Positions 28,202 to 37,151 are shown, numbered from the stretch's first letter. The stretch: DNA of 64,000 nucleotides from Streptomyces rugosispiralis (GCF_024505145.1 NZ_JANIAA010000021.1:62001-126000); one strand, 5' to 3'. Translations and numbers: made by a program. The notes: generated by a model not told the origin, from the letters alone.

Positions 28202-28564
28202 ATGCCCGCCGCCTACGCGCTCGCGCATCTGCACGGCCGCAGCCCGCACCCCGACGTCATCGAGTACCTGGAGCGGATCCAGGCCACCCTCGACCCCTTC
28301 CACGGCCGGTTCCTCATCCACGGCGACACGCTGGAGGTGGTCGAGGGGGAGTGGCCGGGCAGTGTGGTGCTGATCGAGTTCCCGGGCGGGATGGCGGACG
28401 CCCGCGAGTGGTACGCGTCGCCCGCCTACCAGGACATCCTGGCGCTGCGCACCGACCACATCCACGGCGATGTGATCCTGGCCGACGGCGTGGGCCCCGG
28501 CTACGACCCGCTGAAGCGAGCCGAGAAGCTGCGGTCCGCGGACCCCACCGGGTACGCCCACTAG
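28202..28564 (+). CDS. DUF1330 family protein
   Basis: A 120-residue protein of the dimeric alpha/beta-barrel (ferredoxin-like) class: AYALAHLHGRSPHPDVIEYL, then GRFLIHGDTLEVVEGEWPGS, VVLIEFPGGMADAREWYASP and YQDILALRTDHIHGDVI, the DUF1330 signature. Members are small soluble proteins of unknown reaction. ATG 28202 has TTGGAGGAG 4-12 bases upstream. Confidence 0.85.
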   Translation: MPAAYALAHLHGRSPHPDVIEYLERIQATLDPFHGRFLIHGDTLEVVEGEWPGSVVLIEFPGGMADAREWYASPAYQDILALRTDHIHGDVILADGVGPGYDPLKRAEKLRSADPTGYAH

Positions 28565-29008
28565 CGACCACGCCGTCCGGCGGACCCTTCCCGCAGCATC
28601 GATATGCGGCTCCGCCGCGTGGTGGGGCTCCGCGCCAGCCCTCAGCCTCCGGCACGTGTACCGGTGGCTGATCGCGGTCGGGGTGTCGGCGTGGCGGATG
28701 TTTGGGCGGGCGGACCATTCCGCTCCCCGCGCCTTCCTGGGGCGTGCGGCTCCGGCGCGTGGTGGGGCTCCGCGCCGGATTCTGGGGTCGACGGGTCGGC
28801 CGTCGTCGTCGTGAGCACCTGTACCGGGGGCCGGTGGTGGTCGGGGCGGCGGCGTGGCGGATGACCGTGCGCGTCCGGGGTCGTCCTGCCGGGGTCTGGG
28901 GCGGAGCCCCAGTTGAGGGAAGGGGCGGGTAGGGGAAAGCAGCCCGCCGCAGGCGTCATGGTCCGTCGGACACCCTTAGCCGGCCCGCGCACGCGCCGCC
29001 CCCGGCGG
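28565..29008. repeat. 444-base intergenic repeat cluster
   Basis: No gene. Positions 28604-28637 and 28745-28778 are nearly identical (TGCGGCTCCGSCGCG then TGGTGGGGCTCCGCGCC), and each is followed by a GTCGGGG-GGCGTGGCGGATG block (about 28678-28702 and 28840-28863), so a unit of roughly 140-160 bases is duplicated. The far end (28889-28955) is the inverted copy of the element at 1671-1735, and 28600-28621 matches the complement of 1861-1882. Both intergenic regions therefore carry the same set of mobile-looking modules. Confidence 0.75.
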
Positions 29009-30874
29009 TCAGCGGCCCACCGCGTAGCCCTGCGCACCGCGCGGGTTGGCGGCGGCGAGCAGGACGCCCGTCTCCGGGTCGCGGGCGACCGCGCACAGGC
29101 GGCCCTCCGACCAGGGCCCGCCGACCACCACATCGTGGCCGCGGCGCCGGAGTTCCGCTACCGCGGGCTCGCCGATGCGGGACTCCACGACCACCCGGCC
29201 CGCCGTCATCGCCCGGGGGTGGAAGGAGCCGGGGAAGGACTCCTGGTGCCAGTTGGGGGCGTCGATCGCGCCCTGCAGATCCAGCCCGGAGCGCACCCGC
29301 GCCCGTAGCGCGACGCCGAGGAAGAAGTGGGTGCTCCACTGGTCCTGCTGGTCGCCGCCGGGAGTGCCGAAGGCCATGACGGGAATGTCGTCGCGCAGCG
29401 CGAGCGAGGGGGTGAGGGTGGTGCGGGGGCGGCGGCCGGGGGTGAGGGAGTTGGGCAGGCCGGGGTCCAGCCAGGTCATCTGGAGCCGGGTGCCGAGCGG
29501 GAAACCCAGCGCGGGGATGACGGGGTTGGACTGCAGCCAGCCGCCGCTGGGCGTGGCCGCGACCATGTTGCCCCAGCGGTCCACCACGTCGAGGTGGCAG
29601 GTGTCGCCCCGGGTCACCCCGTCCGGCCCGACCGCCGGATCGCCGTGCACCGGTCCCTCCAGGCCCAGGCCCAGGTCCCCTCCGCCGACCGTCGGCTCGC
29701 CGCCGCCCGGCCCGGCGGCCGGTCCGTCCGCCCCGGACGCGGCGCGGGCCACCGCGGCCAGCGCCTGCTTGCTCAGGCGCGGCGTACGGCCCCCGGGGTG
29801 CCCGGGGCGCAGCTCGTACGAGGCCCGTTCGCCGATCAGCGCCCGCCGTTCGTCGTTGTACGGACGCGAGAGCAGCTCCGTCAGCGGCACGTCGGCGGCG
29901 TCCCCGTACCACGCCTCGCGGTCGGCCATGGCCAGCTTGCCGCCCTCGATGAGGAGGTGCAGGAAGTCCGGCGTGCCCAGGTCGGCCTCGGTCAGCCCGT
30001 ACGGCAGCAGGGCGAGTTGCTGGAGCAGTACCGGCCCCTGGCTCCAGGGCCCGGCCTTGCACACGGTCCAGCCGTTCCAGAAGTGGCGGACCGGCGGCTC
30101 GTACGTGGCCTCGAAGGCGGCCAGGTCGTCCCCGGTCATGGTCCCGGCGTTGCGCTGCCCGGACGAGTCCATCGCGGGCCGGGCCGCCGCGTCCGCCAGC
30201 TCCGCCGCGATGAAGCCCTCGCGCCAGACCCGGCGGGCCGCCTCGATCTGGGTCTCGCGCCCCGGCCCGGCCGCCTCCGCCTCGGCGATCAGCCGCCGCC
30301 AGGTGGCGGCCAGCGCGGGGTTGGTGAGCGGCCGTCCGGCGGCCGGGGACTTCCCGTCCGGCAGATACAGCTCGGCCGAGGTGGTCCACTCGGTCTCGAA
30401 CAGCTCCCGCACGGTCTCGACCGTCTCCCCGATCCGCTCGACCGCCGGATGGCCGTGCTCGGCGTAGCCGATCGCGTACCGCAGCACCTCGGCGAGCCGC
30501 TTCGTACCGTGGTCGCGCAGCAGCACCATCCAGGCGTCGAACGCACCGGGCACCGCCGCCGCGAGCGGGCCGGTGCCGGGGACGAGGTCGAGGCCGAGCC
30601 CGGTGTAGTGGTCGATGGTGGCCCCGGCGGGGGCCGGGCCCTGGCCGCACAGCACGGTGGGTTCGCCGCCCGCCGGGGCGAGGATGATCGGCACCTCACC
30701 GGCGGGCCCGTTCAGATGGGGCTCGACCACATGCAGGACGAACCCGGCGGCCACGGCCGCGTCGAAGGCGTTGCCGCCGTCCTCCAGGACGGCCATGGCG
30801 GATTGCGAGGCCAGCCAGTGGGTGGAGGACACCATGCCATGGGTGCCTTGCAGGGTGGGCCGGGTGGTGAACAT
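29009..30874 (-). CDS. Gamma-glutamyltransferase family hydrolase
   Basis: A 621-residue Ntn-hydrolase of the gamma-glutamyltranspeptidase family, normally cleaving gamma-glutamyl bonds after self-processing into two subunits. The large subunit starts with GMVSSTHWLASQSAMAVLEDGGNAFDAAVAAGF; the nucleophile Thr is residue 425 in GDTCHLDVVDRWGN, followed by ATPSGGWLQSN and a small-subunit core with GTPGGDQQDQWSTHF. The usual GGT signal peptide is missing, so it is probably cytoplasmic, as in related oxamate-hydrolase-like members. ATG 30874 has AGGAG about nine bases upstream. It is the last gene of a peptide-importer operon, suggesting degradation of an imported gamma-glutamyl compound. Confidence 0.85.
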   Translation of the reverse strand: MFTTRPTLQGTHGMVSSTHWLASQSAMAVLEDGGNAFDAAVAAGFVLHVVEPHLNGPAGEVPIILAPAGGEPTVLCGQGPAPAGATIDHYTGLGLDLVPGTGPLAAAVPGAFDAWMVLLRDHGTKRLAEVLRYAIGYAEHGHPAVERIGETVETVRELFETEWTTSAELYLPDGKSPAAGRPLTNPALAATWRRLIAEAEAAGPGRETQIEAARRVWREGFIAAELADAAARPAMDSSGQRNAGTMTGDDLAAFEATYEPPVRHFWNGWTVCKAGPWSQGPVLLQQLALLPYGLTEADLGTPDFLHLLIEGGKLAMADREAWYGDAADVPLTELLSRPYNDERRALIGERASYELRPGHPGGRTPRLSKQALAAVARAASGADGPAAGPGGGEPTVGGGDLGLGLEGPVHGDPAVGPDGVTRGDTCHLDVVDRWGNMVAATPSGGWLQSNPVIPALGFPLGTRLQMTWLDPGLPNSLTPGRRPRTTLTPSLALRDDIPVMAFGTPGGDQQDQWSTHFFLGVALRARVRSGLDLQGAIDAPNWHQESFPGSFHPRAMTAGRVVVESRIGEPAVAELRRRGHDVVVGGPWSEGRLCAVARDPETGVLLAAANPRGAQGYAVGR

Positions 30875-30894
30875 GTCGGCAGGCTCCTGGTCTC

Positions 30895-30996
30895 GTACGA
30901 ATGCGCGTGCGAGTGCGGGTGCGGGTGCGAGTGCGAGTGCGGATACGGGTGCGGATACGGGTGCGGGTGCGAGTGCGGATACGGGTGTGCGGGCGG
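30895..30996. repeat. Hexanucleotide mini-satellite upstream of the GGT-like gene
   Basis: About 100 bases of imperfect 6-base repeats (GTGCGA, GTGCGG, GATACGG variants) fill the gap between the ATPase stop at 31000 and the ribosome-binding site of the downstream gene. Length changes here could affect spacing or RNA structure. Confidence 0.8.
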
Positions 30997-30999
30997 GGC

Positions 31000-32055
31000 T
31001 CACGGTCCTCGGAAGGCAGCGGCGTTCTCGGGGGCCGAGGCATCGGGCGCGGTGCCGTCGTCCGCCACCAGATGGCAGGAGACCTGGCGACGGCCACTGC
31101 CCTCCGCGAGCCGCCGCAGCACGGGCGGCTCGGTGCGGCAGCGGTCGACGGCGAGCGGACAGCGGGTGTGGAAGCGGCAGCCGCTCGGCGGATCCAGCGG
31201 ACTGGGCAGCTCCCCGCTGAGCACGATCCGGGCGCGCGACCGCTGCGCGGCCGGGTCCGGCACCGGGGCCGCGGACAGCAGGGCCTGGGTGTACGGATGC
31301 TTGGGGTCGGCGAACAGCTCGGCGGCCGGGGCCTGTTCCACCAGCTGCCCCAGATACATCACGGCGATCCGATCCGCGAGGTACTCCACGGCGGCCAGGT
31401 CATGGGTGATGAACAGACAGCCGAACCGCCGCTCCCGCTGGAGGTCCGCCAGCAGATTGAGCACCGACGCCTGGACGGAGACGTCCAGCGCCGACGTCGG
31501 CTCGTCGGCCACCAGCAACTGGGGATCGACCGACAGCGCGCGGGCGATCGAGACCCGCTGCCGCTGCCCGCCGGAGAGTTCATGGGGCCGCCGCCGCGCC
31601 AGTTCGGGCCGCAGCCCCACCTGGGCCAGCAGCGCGGCGACCCGGTCGCGCAGCGCGTCGCCGGAGGCCAGGCGGTGCAGCCGCAGCGGCTGGCCGACGA
31701 TGGCGCCCACGGTCATCCGGGGGTCGAGCGAGGCGGACGGGTCCTGGAAGACCAGGTGGAAGTCCTTGCGCAGCGGCCGCAGCGCCCGCTTCGAAAGACG
31801 GGTCACATCGCGGCCGTTGATCGTCACCTGGCCCGCGGTGGGCCGGTCCAGCCGTACGGCGCACCGCCCCACCGTGGACTTGCCGCTGCCGGACTCCCCG
31901 ACCAGGCCGACGATCTCGCCCCGGCCGATGCTGAGGCTGACCCCGTCGACCGCCCTGACGGTGCCGGCGGGACCGGTGAAGTGGCGGACCAGGCCGTTGA
32001 TGTCGAGTACTGCGTCAGCCCGCGACGCCTGCGCGGGCGCGACGGCGGCGGTCAT
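31000..32055 (-). CDS. Oligopeptide ABC transporter ATP-binding protein, DppF/OppF type
   Basis: A 351-residue ATPase. Walker A GESGSGKSTVGRC, signature LSGGQRQRVSIARALSV, Walker B LLVADEPTSALDVSV, and the C-terminal oligopeptide-transporter extension with Cys cluster (GCRFHTRCPLAVDRCR). Start ATG 32055 overlaps the DppD-type gene by four bases. With the second ATPase it energises peptide uptake by the two permeases upstream. Confidence 0.92.
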   Translation of the reverse strand: MTAAVAPAQASRADAVLDINGLVRHFTGPAGTVRAVDGVSLSIGRGEIVGLVGESGSGKSTVGRCAVRLDRPTAGQVTINGRDVTRLSKRALRPLRKDFHLVFQDPSASLDPRMTVGAIVGQPLRLHRLASGDALRDRVAALLAQVGLRPELARRRPHELSGGQRQRVSIARALSVDPQLLVADEPTSALDVSVQASVLNLLADLQRERRFGCLFITHDLAAVEYLADRIAVMYLGQLVEQAPAAELFADPKHPYTQALLSAAPVPDPAAQRSRARIVLSGELPSPLDPPSGCRFHTRCPLAVDRCRTEPPVLRRLAEGSGRRQVSCHLVADDGTAPDASAPENAAAFRGP

Positions 32056-33242
32056 GAGGCGGCCTCCTGTCCGGGGTGTCCGGGGTGTCCGGGACGTTCG
32101 CGGCGTTCAGGTTGTTCAGGTTGTTCAGGTTGTCCGGGGTGTTCGGGGTGTTCGGGGTGCACCGGCACCGGATACCAGCACGCGGCCTCGTGTGGCTCAG
32201 CGCGCTCAGAGCGCCCGTACCGTTCGTACCCCTCGCGCCGCTCATCCCGCTCGCGCAACGCCCGCAGCGCGGGCCTCTGCTCCCCGCACCGCTCGTCGGC
32301 GTAGGAGCAGCGGGGCTGGAAGGTGCAGCGGTCGGGCTGTTCGGTGAGGCTCGGCACCAGTCCGGGGATCTCCTGGAGCCGCCCCCGCCCGCCCTCCGCC
32401 CGCCGCCGGCCGGGCACCGGCACCGCGCCGAGCAGCCCGCGGGTGTACGGGTGGCGGGGCGCGCCGAACAGCTCGTCCACCGGGGCCTGTTCGACGCCCC
32501 GGCCCGCGTACATCACCAGCACCCGGTCGGCGATGTCGGCGACCACGCCCAGATCGTGGGTGATCAGCACGATCGCGGTGCCGAGCCGCTCCCGCAGGGA
32601 CTGCAGCACCTCCAGGATGCCCGCCTGCACGGTGACGTCCAGCGCGGTGGTGGGCTCGTCGGCGATGAGCACGGCCGGGTCGCAGGCGATCGCGATGGCG
32701 ATCATCACCCGCTGCCGCATTCCACCGCTGAGCTGGTGCGGATAGTCGCGGGCCCGCTGCGCGGGGGCGGGGATGCCGACGAGGTCGAGCAGGTCCACGG
32801 CCCGCTCGCGCGCCTCCCGGCGGCCGATCCCCTGATGGCGCCGGAGGACCTCGCCGACCTGGCGGCCGATGGTGAGGACGGGGTTCAGCGAGGTCATCGG
32901 CTCCTGGAAGATCATCGCCAGCTCCCGGCCGCGGACGTCCCGCAACTCGCTCTCGTCGGCTCCCACCAGCTCGCGTCCGCCCAGCCGGATGGAGCCGCCG
33001 ACGCTCGCGGTGGGCGGCAGCAGCCCCATGACGGCGGTGGAGGTCACGGACTTGCCGCAGCCCGACTCGCCGACCACGGCCAGCACTTCACCGGGGGCGA
33101 TGTCGTACGACAGCCCGTCCACCGCGTGGACCACGCGGGTCGGGGTGCGGAAGACCACGGACAGATCCCGGACGCTCAGGGCAGGGGACGCGGTGGACGG
33201 CGCGGTGGACGGCGCGGTGGACGGCGCGGTGGGCGTGGTCAT
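32052..33242 (-). CDS. Oligopeptide ABC transporter ATP-binding protein, DppD/OppD type
   Basis: A 396-residue ATPase. Walker A GESGCGKSVTST, signature LSGGMRQRVMIAIAIACDP, Walker B VLIADEPTTALDVTV, Cys-containing C-terminal extension (CTFQPRCSYADERCG). The N-terminus has STAPSTAPSTAS from a 12-base repeat (about 33192-33232), and the last 35 residues are HPE/HPG/QPE repeats from a 9-base mini-satellite (about 32068-32165); neither belongs to the family. ATG 33242 overlaps the permease stop (ATGA). Confidence 0.92.
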   Translation of the reverse strand: MTTPTAPSTAPSTAPSTASPALSVRDLSVVFRTPTRVVHAVDGLSYDIAPGEVLAVVGESGCGKSVTSTAVMGLLPPTASVGGSIRLGGRELVGADESELRDVRGRELAMIFQEPMTSLNPVLTIGRQVGEVLRRHQGIGRREARERAVDLLDLVGIPAPAQRARDYPHQLSGGMRQRVMIAIAIACDPAVLIADEPTTALDVTVQAGILEVLQSLRERLGTAIVLITHDLGVVADIADRVLVMYAGRGVEQAPVDELFGAPRHPYTRGLLGAVPVPGRRRAEGGRGRLQEIPGLVPSLTEQPDRCTFQPRCSYADERCGEQRPALRALRERDERREGYERYGRSERAEPHEAACWYPVPVHPEHPEHPGQPEQPEQPERRERPGHPGHPGQEAAS

Positions 33243-34132
33243 CGGCTGTCTCCCTGGGGGTCGAGGATGTCGCGCAGCCCGTCCCCGAGCAGATTGAACG
33301 CGAGCGTCGCGGCGATGATCGCCAGGCCCGGGAAGACCGCCATCCAGGGCGCGGCGGCGATGTACGCCTGGGCGCTGGAGAGCATCACCCCGAGCGAGGG
33401 GGACGGCGGCTGGACGCCGAGGCCGAGGAAGCTCAGCAGCGCCTCGCCGATGATCGCGGTGGGGATGCCCACGGTGGCCTGGACGGTCAGCGCGGACAGC
33501 GCGCCGGGGAGGATGTGGCGGAAGAGCACGGTGCCGTCGCCGCCGCCGTTGGCCACGGCCGCCGCCACATAGTCGAGGTGTTTCAGCCGCAGGGTCTCCG
33601 CCCGGGTGATCCGGATGACGGCCGGGATCTGCGAGACGCCGACCGCGATCGTGGCGTTCAGCAGCGACGGCCCGAGGATCGTGGCCAGGCCCACCGCCAG
33701 CACCAGGAAGGGGAAGGCGAGCAGGGTGTCGGTGAGCCGGGAGACCACCGAGTCGGCGAACCGCCCGTAGTAGCCCGCGAGCAGCCCGAGCGGCACTCCG
33801 GCCGCGAAGGCCAGCGCCACCGCGAGCAGCCCGATCTGCAGCGAGGCCCGCACCCCGTACACCACTCGGGAGAGCTGATCGCGGCCCAGGTCGTCGGTGC
33901 CCAGCCAGTGGGCCCAGCCCGGCGGCCGGAGGGCGGCCGCGAAGTCGGGGCGGGCCGGGTCGTACGGCGCGATGAGCGGTGCGCACACCGCGATCAGCAC
34001 CAGGACCGCGGCGGCCACGGCCCCGGTGAGGGCCAGCTTGTTGCGGGTCAGCAGCCGGAGCCGGGACAGCGGGGCGAGCGGGGCCCGCTCTCGCTCCTCG
34101 GCGGCGGGAAGGGCGGTGGCGGCGGCGCTCAC
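33239..34132 (-). CDS. Peptide ABC transporter permease, DppC type
   Basis: A 297-residue permease with five to six TM segments; N-terminal OppC-type segment (RLLTRNKLALTGAVAAAVLVL), periplasmic PYDPARPDFAAALRPPG then HWLGTDDLGRDQLSRVVYGVR (the family DxxGRD signature), and EAA loop IGEALLSFLGLGVQPP. GTG 34132 has GGAGG 7-11 bases upstream. It is separated from the DppB-type gene by a short duplicated junction. Confidence 0.92.
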   Translation of the reverse strand: MSAAATALPAAEERERAPLAPLSRLRLLTRNKLALTGAVAAAVLVLIAVCAPLIAPYDPARPDFAAALRPPGWAHWLGTDDLGRDQLSRVVYGVRASLQIGLLAVALAFAAGVPLGLLAGYYGRFADSVVSRLTDTLLAFPFLVLAVGLATILGPSLLNATIAVGVSQIPAVIRITRAETLRLKHLDYVAAAVANGGGDGTVLFRHILPGALSALTVQATVGIPTAIIGEALLSFLGLGVQPPSPSLGVMLSSAQAYIAAAPWMAVFPGLAIIAATLAFNLLGDGLRDILDPQGDSR

Positions 34133-34200
34133 TGGGCACCTCCGAGGCCGATGCTCAACCGTGCGCCGTTCAACGGGGCAGCTCCGAACCGGATTCTCAC
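34129..34200 (-). CDS. Possible 23-residue mini-ORF created by junction duplication
   Basis: The 19-base stretch CTCACTGGGCACCTCCGAG occurs at 34128-34146 and 34196-34214. On the minus strand it contains the ribosome-binding site and GTGA of the DppC-type gene, so the upstream copy gives a second GTG overlapping the DppB-type stop and a reading frame of 23 codons ending LGLGGAQ that again overlaps the DppC start. Both ends are coupled as GTGA. It may be translated merely to relay ribosomes; no function is implied. Confidence 0.3.
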   Translation of the reverse strand: MRIRFGAAPLNGARLSIGLGGAQ

Positions 34201-35147
34201 TGGGCACCTCCGAGCCGGATACGGGGGTCGATCACCGAATAGGCCAGGTCGACCAGGAGGTTGACGACGATGTAGGCGGTCGAGGTGAACAGCACCACGC
34301 CCTGCACCATGGCGTAGTCGCGGGAGAAGACCGCGTCGATGGTGAGCTTGCCGAAGCCCGGCAGGACGAAGATCTGCTCGGTGACCACCGCGCCCGAGAT
34401 GAGGTGCCCGAGCTGGAGCCCGAGCACGGTCACCACGGTGACCAGGCTGTTGCGCAGGGCGTGCCCCATGATCACCTGGCGCCGGGAGAGCCCCTTGGCG
34501 CGTGCCGTGCGCACGTAGTCGGCGGACAGCGAGCCCAGCATGGCCGCGCGCGTCTGCCGCATCACGACCGCCGCCAGACCGGAGCCGAGGACGATCACCG
34601 GGAGCACCATATGGCGCAGGTTCTCCATCGGGTCCACGCCGAACGGCACGAAACCGGAGGCGGCGAAGACCGGGACGGCGATCGCGAAGGCCAGGACGAG
34701 CACGATGCCGAGCCAGAAGGCGGGCACCGAAAGCCCCAGCAGCGCCACCGCGTTGACCAGCCACTCCTCGGGCCGTCCGCGCCGGACCGCCGCCACCACC
34801 CCGGCGCCCACGCCGACCACGACCGCGAGCAGCAGGGACAGGGCGGACAGTTCGAGGGTGACGGGCAGCGCCTCCAGCACCGAGTCCAGGACCGGCAGCC
34901 CGGTGCGGGAGGAGACCCCGAGGTCGCCGGTGGCGGCGTGCCGCACATAGCGCACGTACTGCACCACGATGTTGTCGTCGAGCCCGTAGCTCTCGCGGAT
35001 CTGGGCGATCGCCTCGGGCGTGGGCTCCTCCCCGGCCAGCGCGGTGGCGGTGTCGCCGGGCAGCGCCCGTACGCCGGCGAAGACCACGACGCTGACCAGG
35101 AAGAGGGTGATCAGCGATTCGCCGAGGCGGCGGATCGGATACGACAT
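34197..35147 (-). CDS. Peptide ABC transporter permease, DppB type
   Basis: A 316-residue permease with six TM segments: YPIRRLGESLITLFLVSVVVF at TM1, DTATALAGEEPTPEAIAQIR in the usual periplasmic segment, GLDDNIVVQYVRYV, and the EAA loop (RTARAKGLSRRQVIMGHALRN). C-terminus IDPRIRLGGAQ. ATG 35147 shares one base with the stop of the binding-protein gene. Confidence 0.92.
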   Translation of the reverse strand: MSYPIRRLGESLITLFLVSVVVFAGVRALPGDTATALAGEEPTPEAIAQIRESYGLDDNIVVQYVRYVRHAATGDLGVSSRTGLPVLDSVLEALPVTLELSALSLLLAVVVGVGAGVVAAVRRGRPEEWLVNAVALLGLSVPAFWLGIVLVLAFAIAVPVFAASGFVPFGVDPMENLRHMVLPVIVLGSGLAAVVMRQTRAAMLGSLSADYVRTARAKGLSRRQVIMGHALRNSLVTVVTVLGLQLGHLISGAVVTEQIFVLPGFGKLTIDAVFSRDYAMVQGVVLFTSTAYIVVNLLVDLAYSVIDPRIRLGGAQ

Positions 35148-36814
35148 CAGCTCCCTCCCTTCACATATCCGGCGTCCTTCACCCGGATCAGCCCGTCGCC
35201 GAAGACCTTCAGCCCGGCGACCTTCTTCGTCACGGAGACGTAGTTCGTGGGCTGGATCAGATAGAGCACGGTGTGCGCGGCGCGGACGCGCTCCACCAGC
35301 CGGGCGTAGATCTTCTTGCGGGCCGGCTTGGCCGCGGTGGCGCCGCCCTCGGCGATCAGCCGGTCGATGGCGGGGTCGGAGAGCCCGCCGTAGTTCTGGG
35401 CGCCGCCGGTGCCGGCGAACACGTCGATGTTGCCCGCCGGGTCCAGCCGCCCCGACCAGTTGGTGGTCGCCGCCTGGAAGTCGCCCGCGCGGGAGTGCTC
35501 CAGGCCGGTGGCGAACTCGGTGGGCGTCAGGCTCACCGCGAAGCCCGCCTCCTTGGCCATGGCCTGGATGACCTGGCCCAGCCGGTTGTCCTCCGGGGTG
35601 GTGCTGATCTGCAGCCGCACCCGGACCGGGGTGGTCACCCTGGCGGCCCTGAGCAGCCGCCTGGCCTTGGCCAGGTCGCGGGCCGGGCAGCGGGACCCGG
35701 TGGCGTACGGGGTGCCGGAGGGGAGCGGGCCGCAGGTGGGGCGGTAGCGGCCCTGGAAGACGATGGTGTTGATCAGGTCGCGGTCCAGGGAGAGGTCGAA
35801 CGCCTCGCGCACCCGTACGTCCCGCGCGATCGGGGTGTCGATCCGGCCCGGCGGCGCCCCGGCGCCCTTGGTGTTGCCGATGTTGAGGGTCAGTCCGTAG
35901 TAGCCCAGCGAGGGGGAGTGGAACAGCTGGAGCCCGGGTTCGGTGAGCGCCCGGCCCACCTGGACCGGGTCCATCTGGTCGCCCACCTGGATGTCGCCGG
36001 ACTGGAGGTTCGCCAGCCGGACGTTGCCGTCGGTGATGGTGCGGTAGATCACCCGCCGCAGATGGACGGCGTCGGCGTCGTAGTAGTTCGGGTCCTTGTC
36101 CAGCACGATGCGGTCGCCCACCACCCGCTCGGCGTAGCGGAACGGGCCGACGCAGGTGGGGTGGCTCGCGAACCCCTTGCCGTAGCGCTTCAGCGCGGTG
36201 GGGGACATCACCATGCCCGCGCGGTCGGCGAGCAGCGCGAGCAGCGGGACGTACGGCTTGGTCAGCCGCAGCCGTACGGTGTCGTCGCCGACCGCCTGGA
36301 CCGAGGTGAGGAGCTTCAGCTCGCTCGCGCGCACGGAACCGGTCAGCGTCCGGTGGCGGTCGAGGGAGGTCTTGACCGCCTTGGCGTCCATCCGGGTGCC
36401 GTCGGCGAACCGGACGCCGCGCCGCAGCCGGATGGTGACGGTGCGGCCCCCGTCGCTCGTCGTGGGCGGGGCGGCGGCGAGCTGCGGCACGATCCGGTTC
36501 GCGCCGTCGACGTCGTAGAGCTTCTCGCACATCGCGGTGAACACGGTCCGGCCCACGGCGGTGCTGGCAAGGGTGGGATCCAGCTTGTCCGGGTCCGATT
36601 TGAGGGCGATGGTCAGCGTTCCGCCGTCGCGGGCGGGCCGGGGGTCGGTCATCCGGTCGGCGCCCACCTCGGCCGTGGGGGAGGCCAGGGAGGCGCAGCC
36701 GGCGGTGGCACCGGCGGCCAGCAGACACAGCACCCGGGCGGCGAGTGCGGCGGCGCGCGGTCGGTGGCGGGTGGGTGGGGGCCGGTCGCTGGGTCCGCTC
36801 GTTCTTTGGCGCAT
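35147..36814 (-). CDS. Peptide ABC transporter substrate-binding lipoprotein, DppA type
   Basis: A 555-residue extracytoplasmic binding protein (SBP family 5), first gene of the operon. The signal peptide ends in lipobox ATAGC (Cys about 41). Family landmarks: GGTLTIALKSDPDKLDPTLA, IRLRRGVRFADGTRMDAKAV, the HPTCVGPFRYAERVVGDRIV strand and REAFDLSLDRDLINTIVFQG. ATG 36814 has a modest GAGG site. A FadR-type palindrome sits 75-95 bases upstream of the start, so the divergent GntR regulator probably controls the operon. The ligand is unknown; the GGT-like enzyme in the operon hints at gamma-glutamyl peptides. Confidence 0.92.
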   Translation of the reverse strand: MRQRTSGPSDRPPPTRHRPRAAALAARVLCLLAAGATAGCASLASPTAEVGADRMTDPRPARDGGTLTIALKSDPDKLDPTLASTAVGRTVFTAMCEKLYDVDGANRIVPQLAAAPPTTSDGGRTVTIRLRRGVRFADGTRMDAKAVKTSLDRHRTLTGSVRASELKLLTSVQAVGDDTVRLRLTKPYVPLLALLADRAGMVMSPTALKRYGKGFASHPTCVGPFRYAERVVGDRIVLDKDPNYYDADAVHLRRVIYRTITDGNVRLANLQSGDIQVGDQMDPVQVGRALTEPGLQLFHSPSLGYYGLTLNIGNTKGAGAPPGRIDTPIARDVRVREAFDLSLDRDLINTIVFQGRYRPTCGPLPSGTPYATGSRCPARDLAKARRLLRAARVTTPVRVRLQISTTPEDNRLGQVIQAMAKEAGFAVSLTPTEFATGLEHSRAGDFQAATTNWSGRLDPAGNIDVFAGTGGAQNYGGLSDPAIDRLIAEGGATAAKPARKKIYARLVERVRAAHTVLYLIQPTNYVSVTKKVAGLKVFGDGLIRVKDAGYVKGGS

Positions 36815-37151
36815 GGCGGAATGCCTCACTGCTGGGGATGTCGGGGCGTGCGCGCTGCGGTGTGGCCAGGATGGCGCAGGGACCGCAGTTGGTCCATTGG
36901 TAGGACCAAATCGATGTCGGTGGACGCTAGCGCGCGGACCCGGTGGCTCCGGTTGCCCACCCGTCACCACCTGGTTAAATCCGCTCGCGGCGGCGACAGG
37001 GCGGAGGCCGGGTGGAGGCTGGGAGGACGCCGGGGAGACGCCCGCCGGGTGTGAGACTCTGGACCACCGACCGGACCGGAAAAGCTGAGGAAAGCCGAAG
37101 AACCGGACCGGAAAGCTCAGAAGGCTGAAGAAGGCGGAGGAAAGCCAGGAG
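36815..37151. promoter_or_regulatory. Divergent control region with FadR-type operator
   Basis: TTGGTCC (36889-36895) and GGACCAA (36903-36909) form a perfect inverted repeat around ATTGGTA; inside it TTGGT-AGG-ACCAA is the classic TGGT-N3-ACCA operator of FadR-subfamily GntR regulators, and TTGGT recurs twice seven bases apart. The 37070-37150 leader of the regulator is purine-rich with a repeated GACCGGACCGGAAA. Confidence 0.7.

Noticed and set aside
29327..32347. A 1006-codon plus-strand frame opposite the GGT-like and ATPase genes
   Set aside because: Spans two well-supported minus-strand genes and their spacer, low complexity, no domain.
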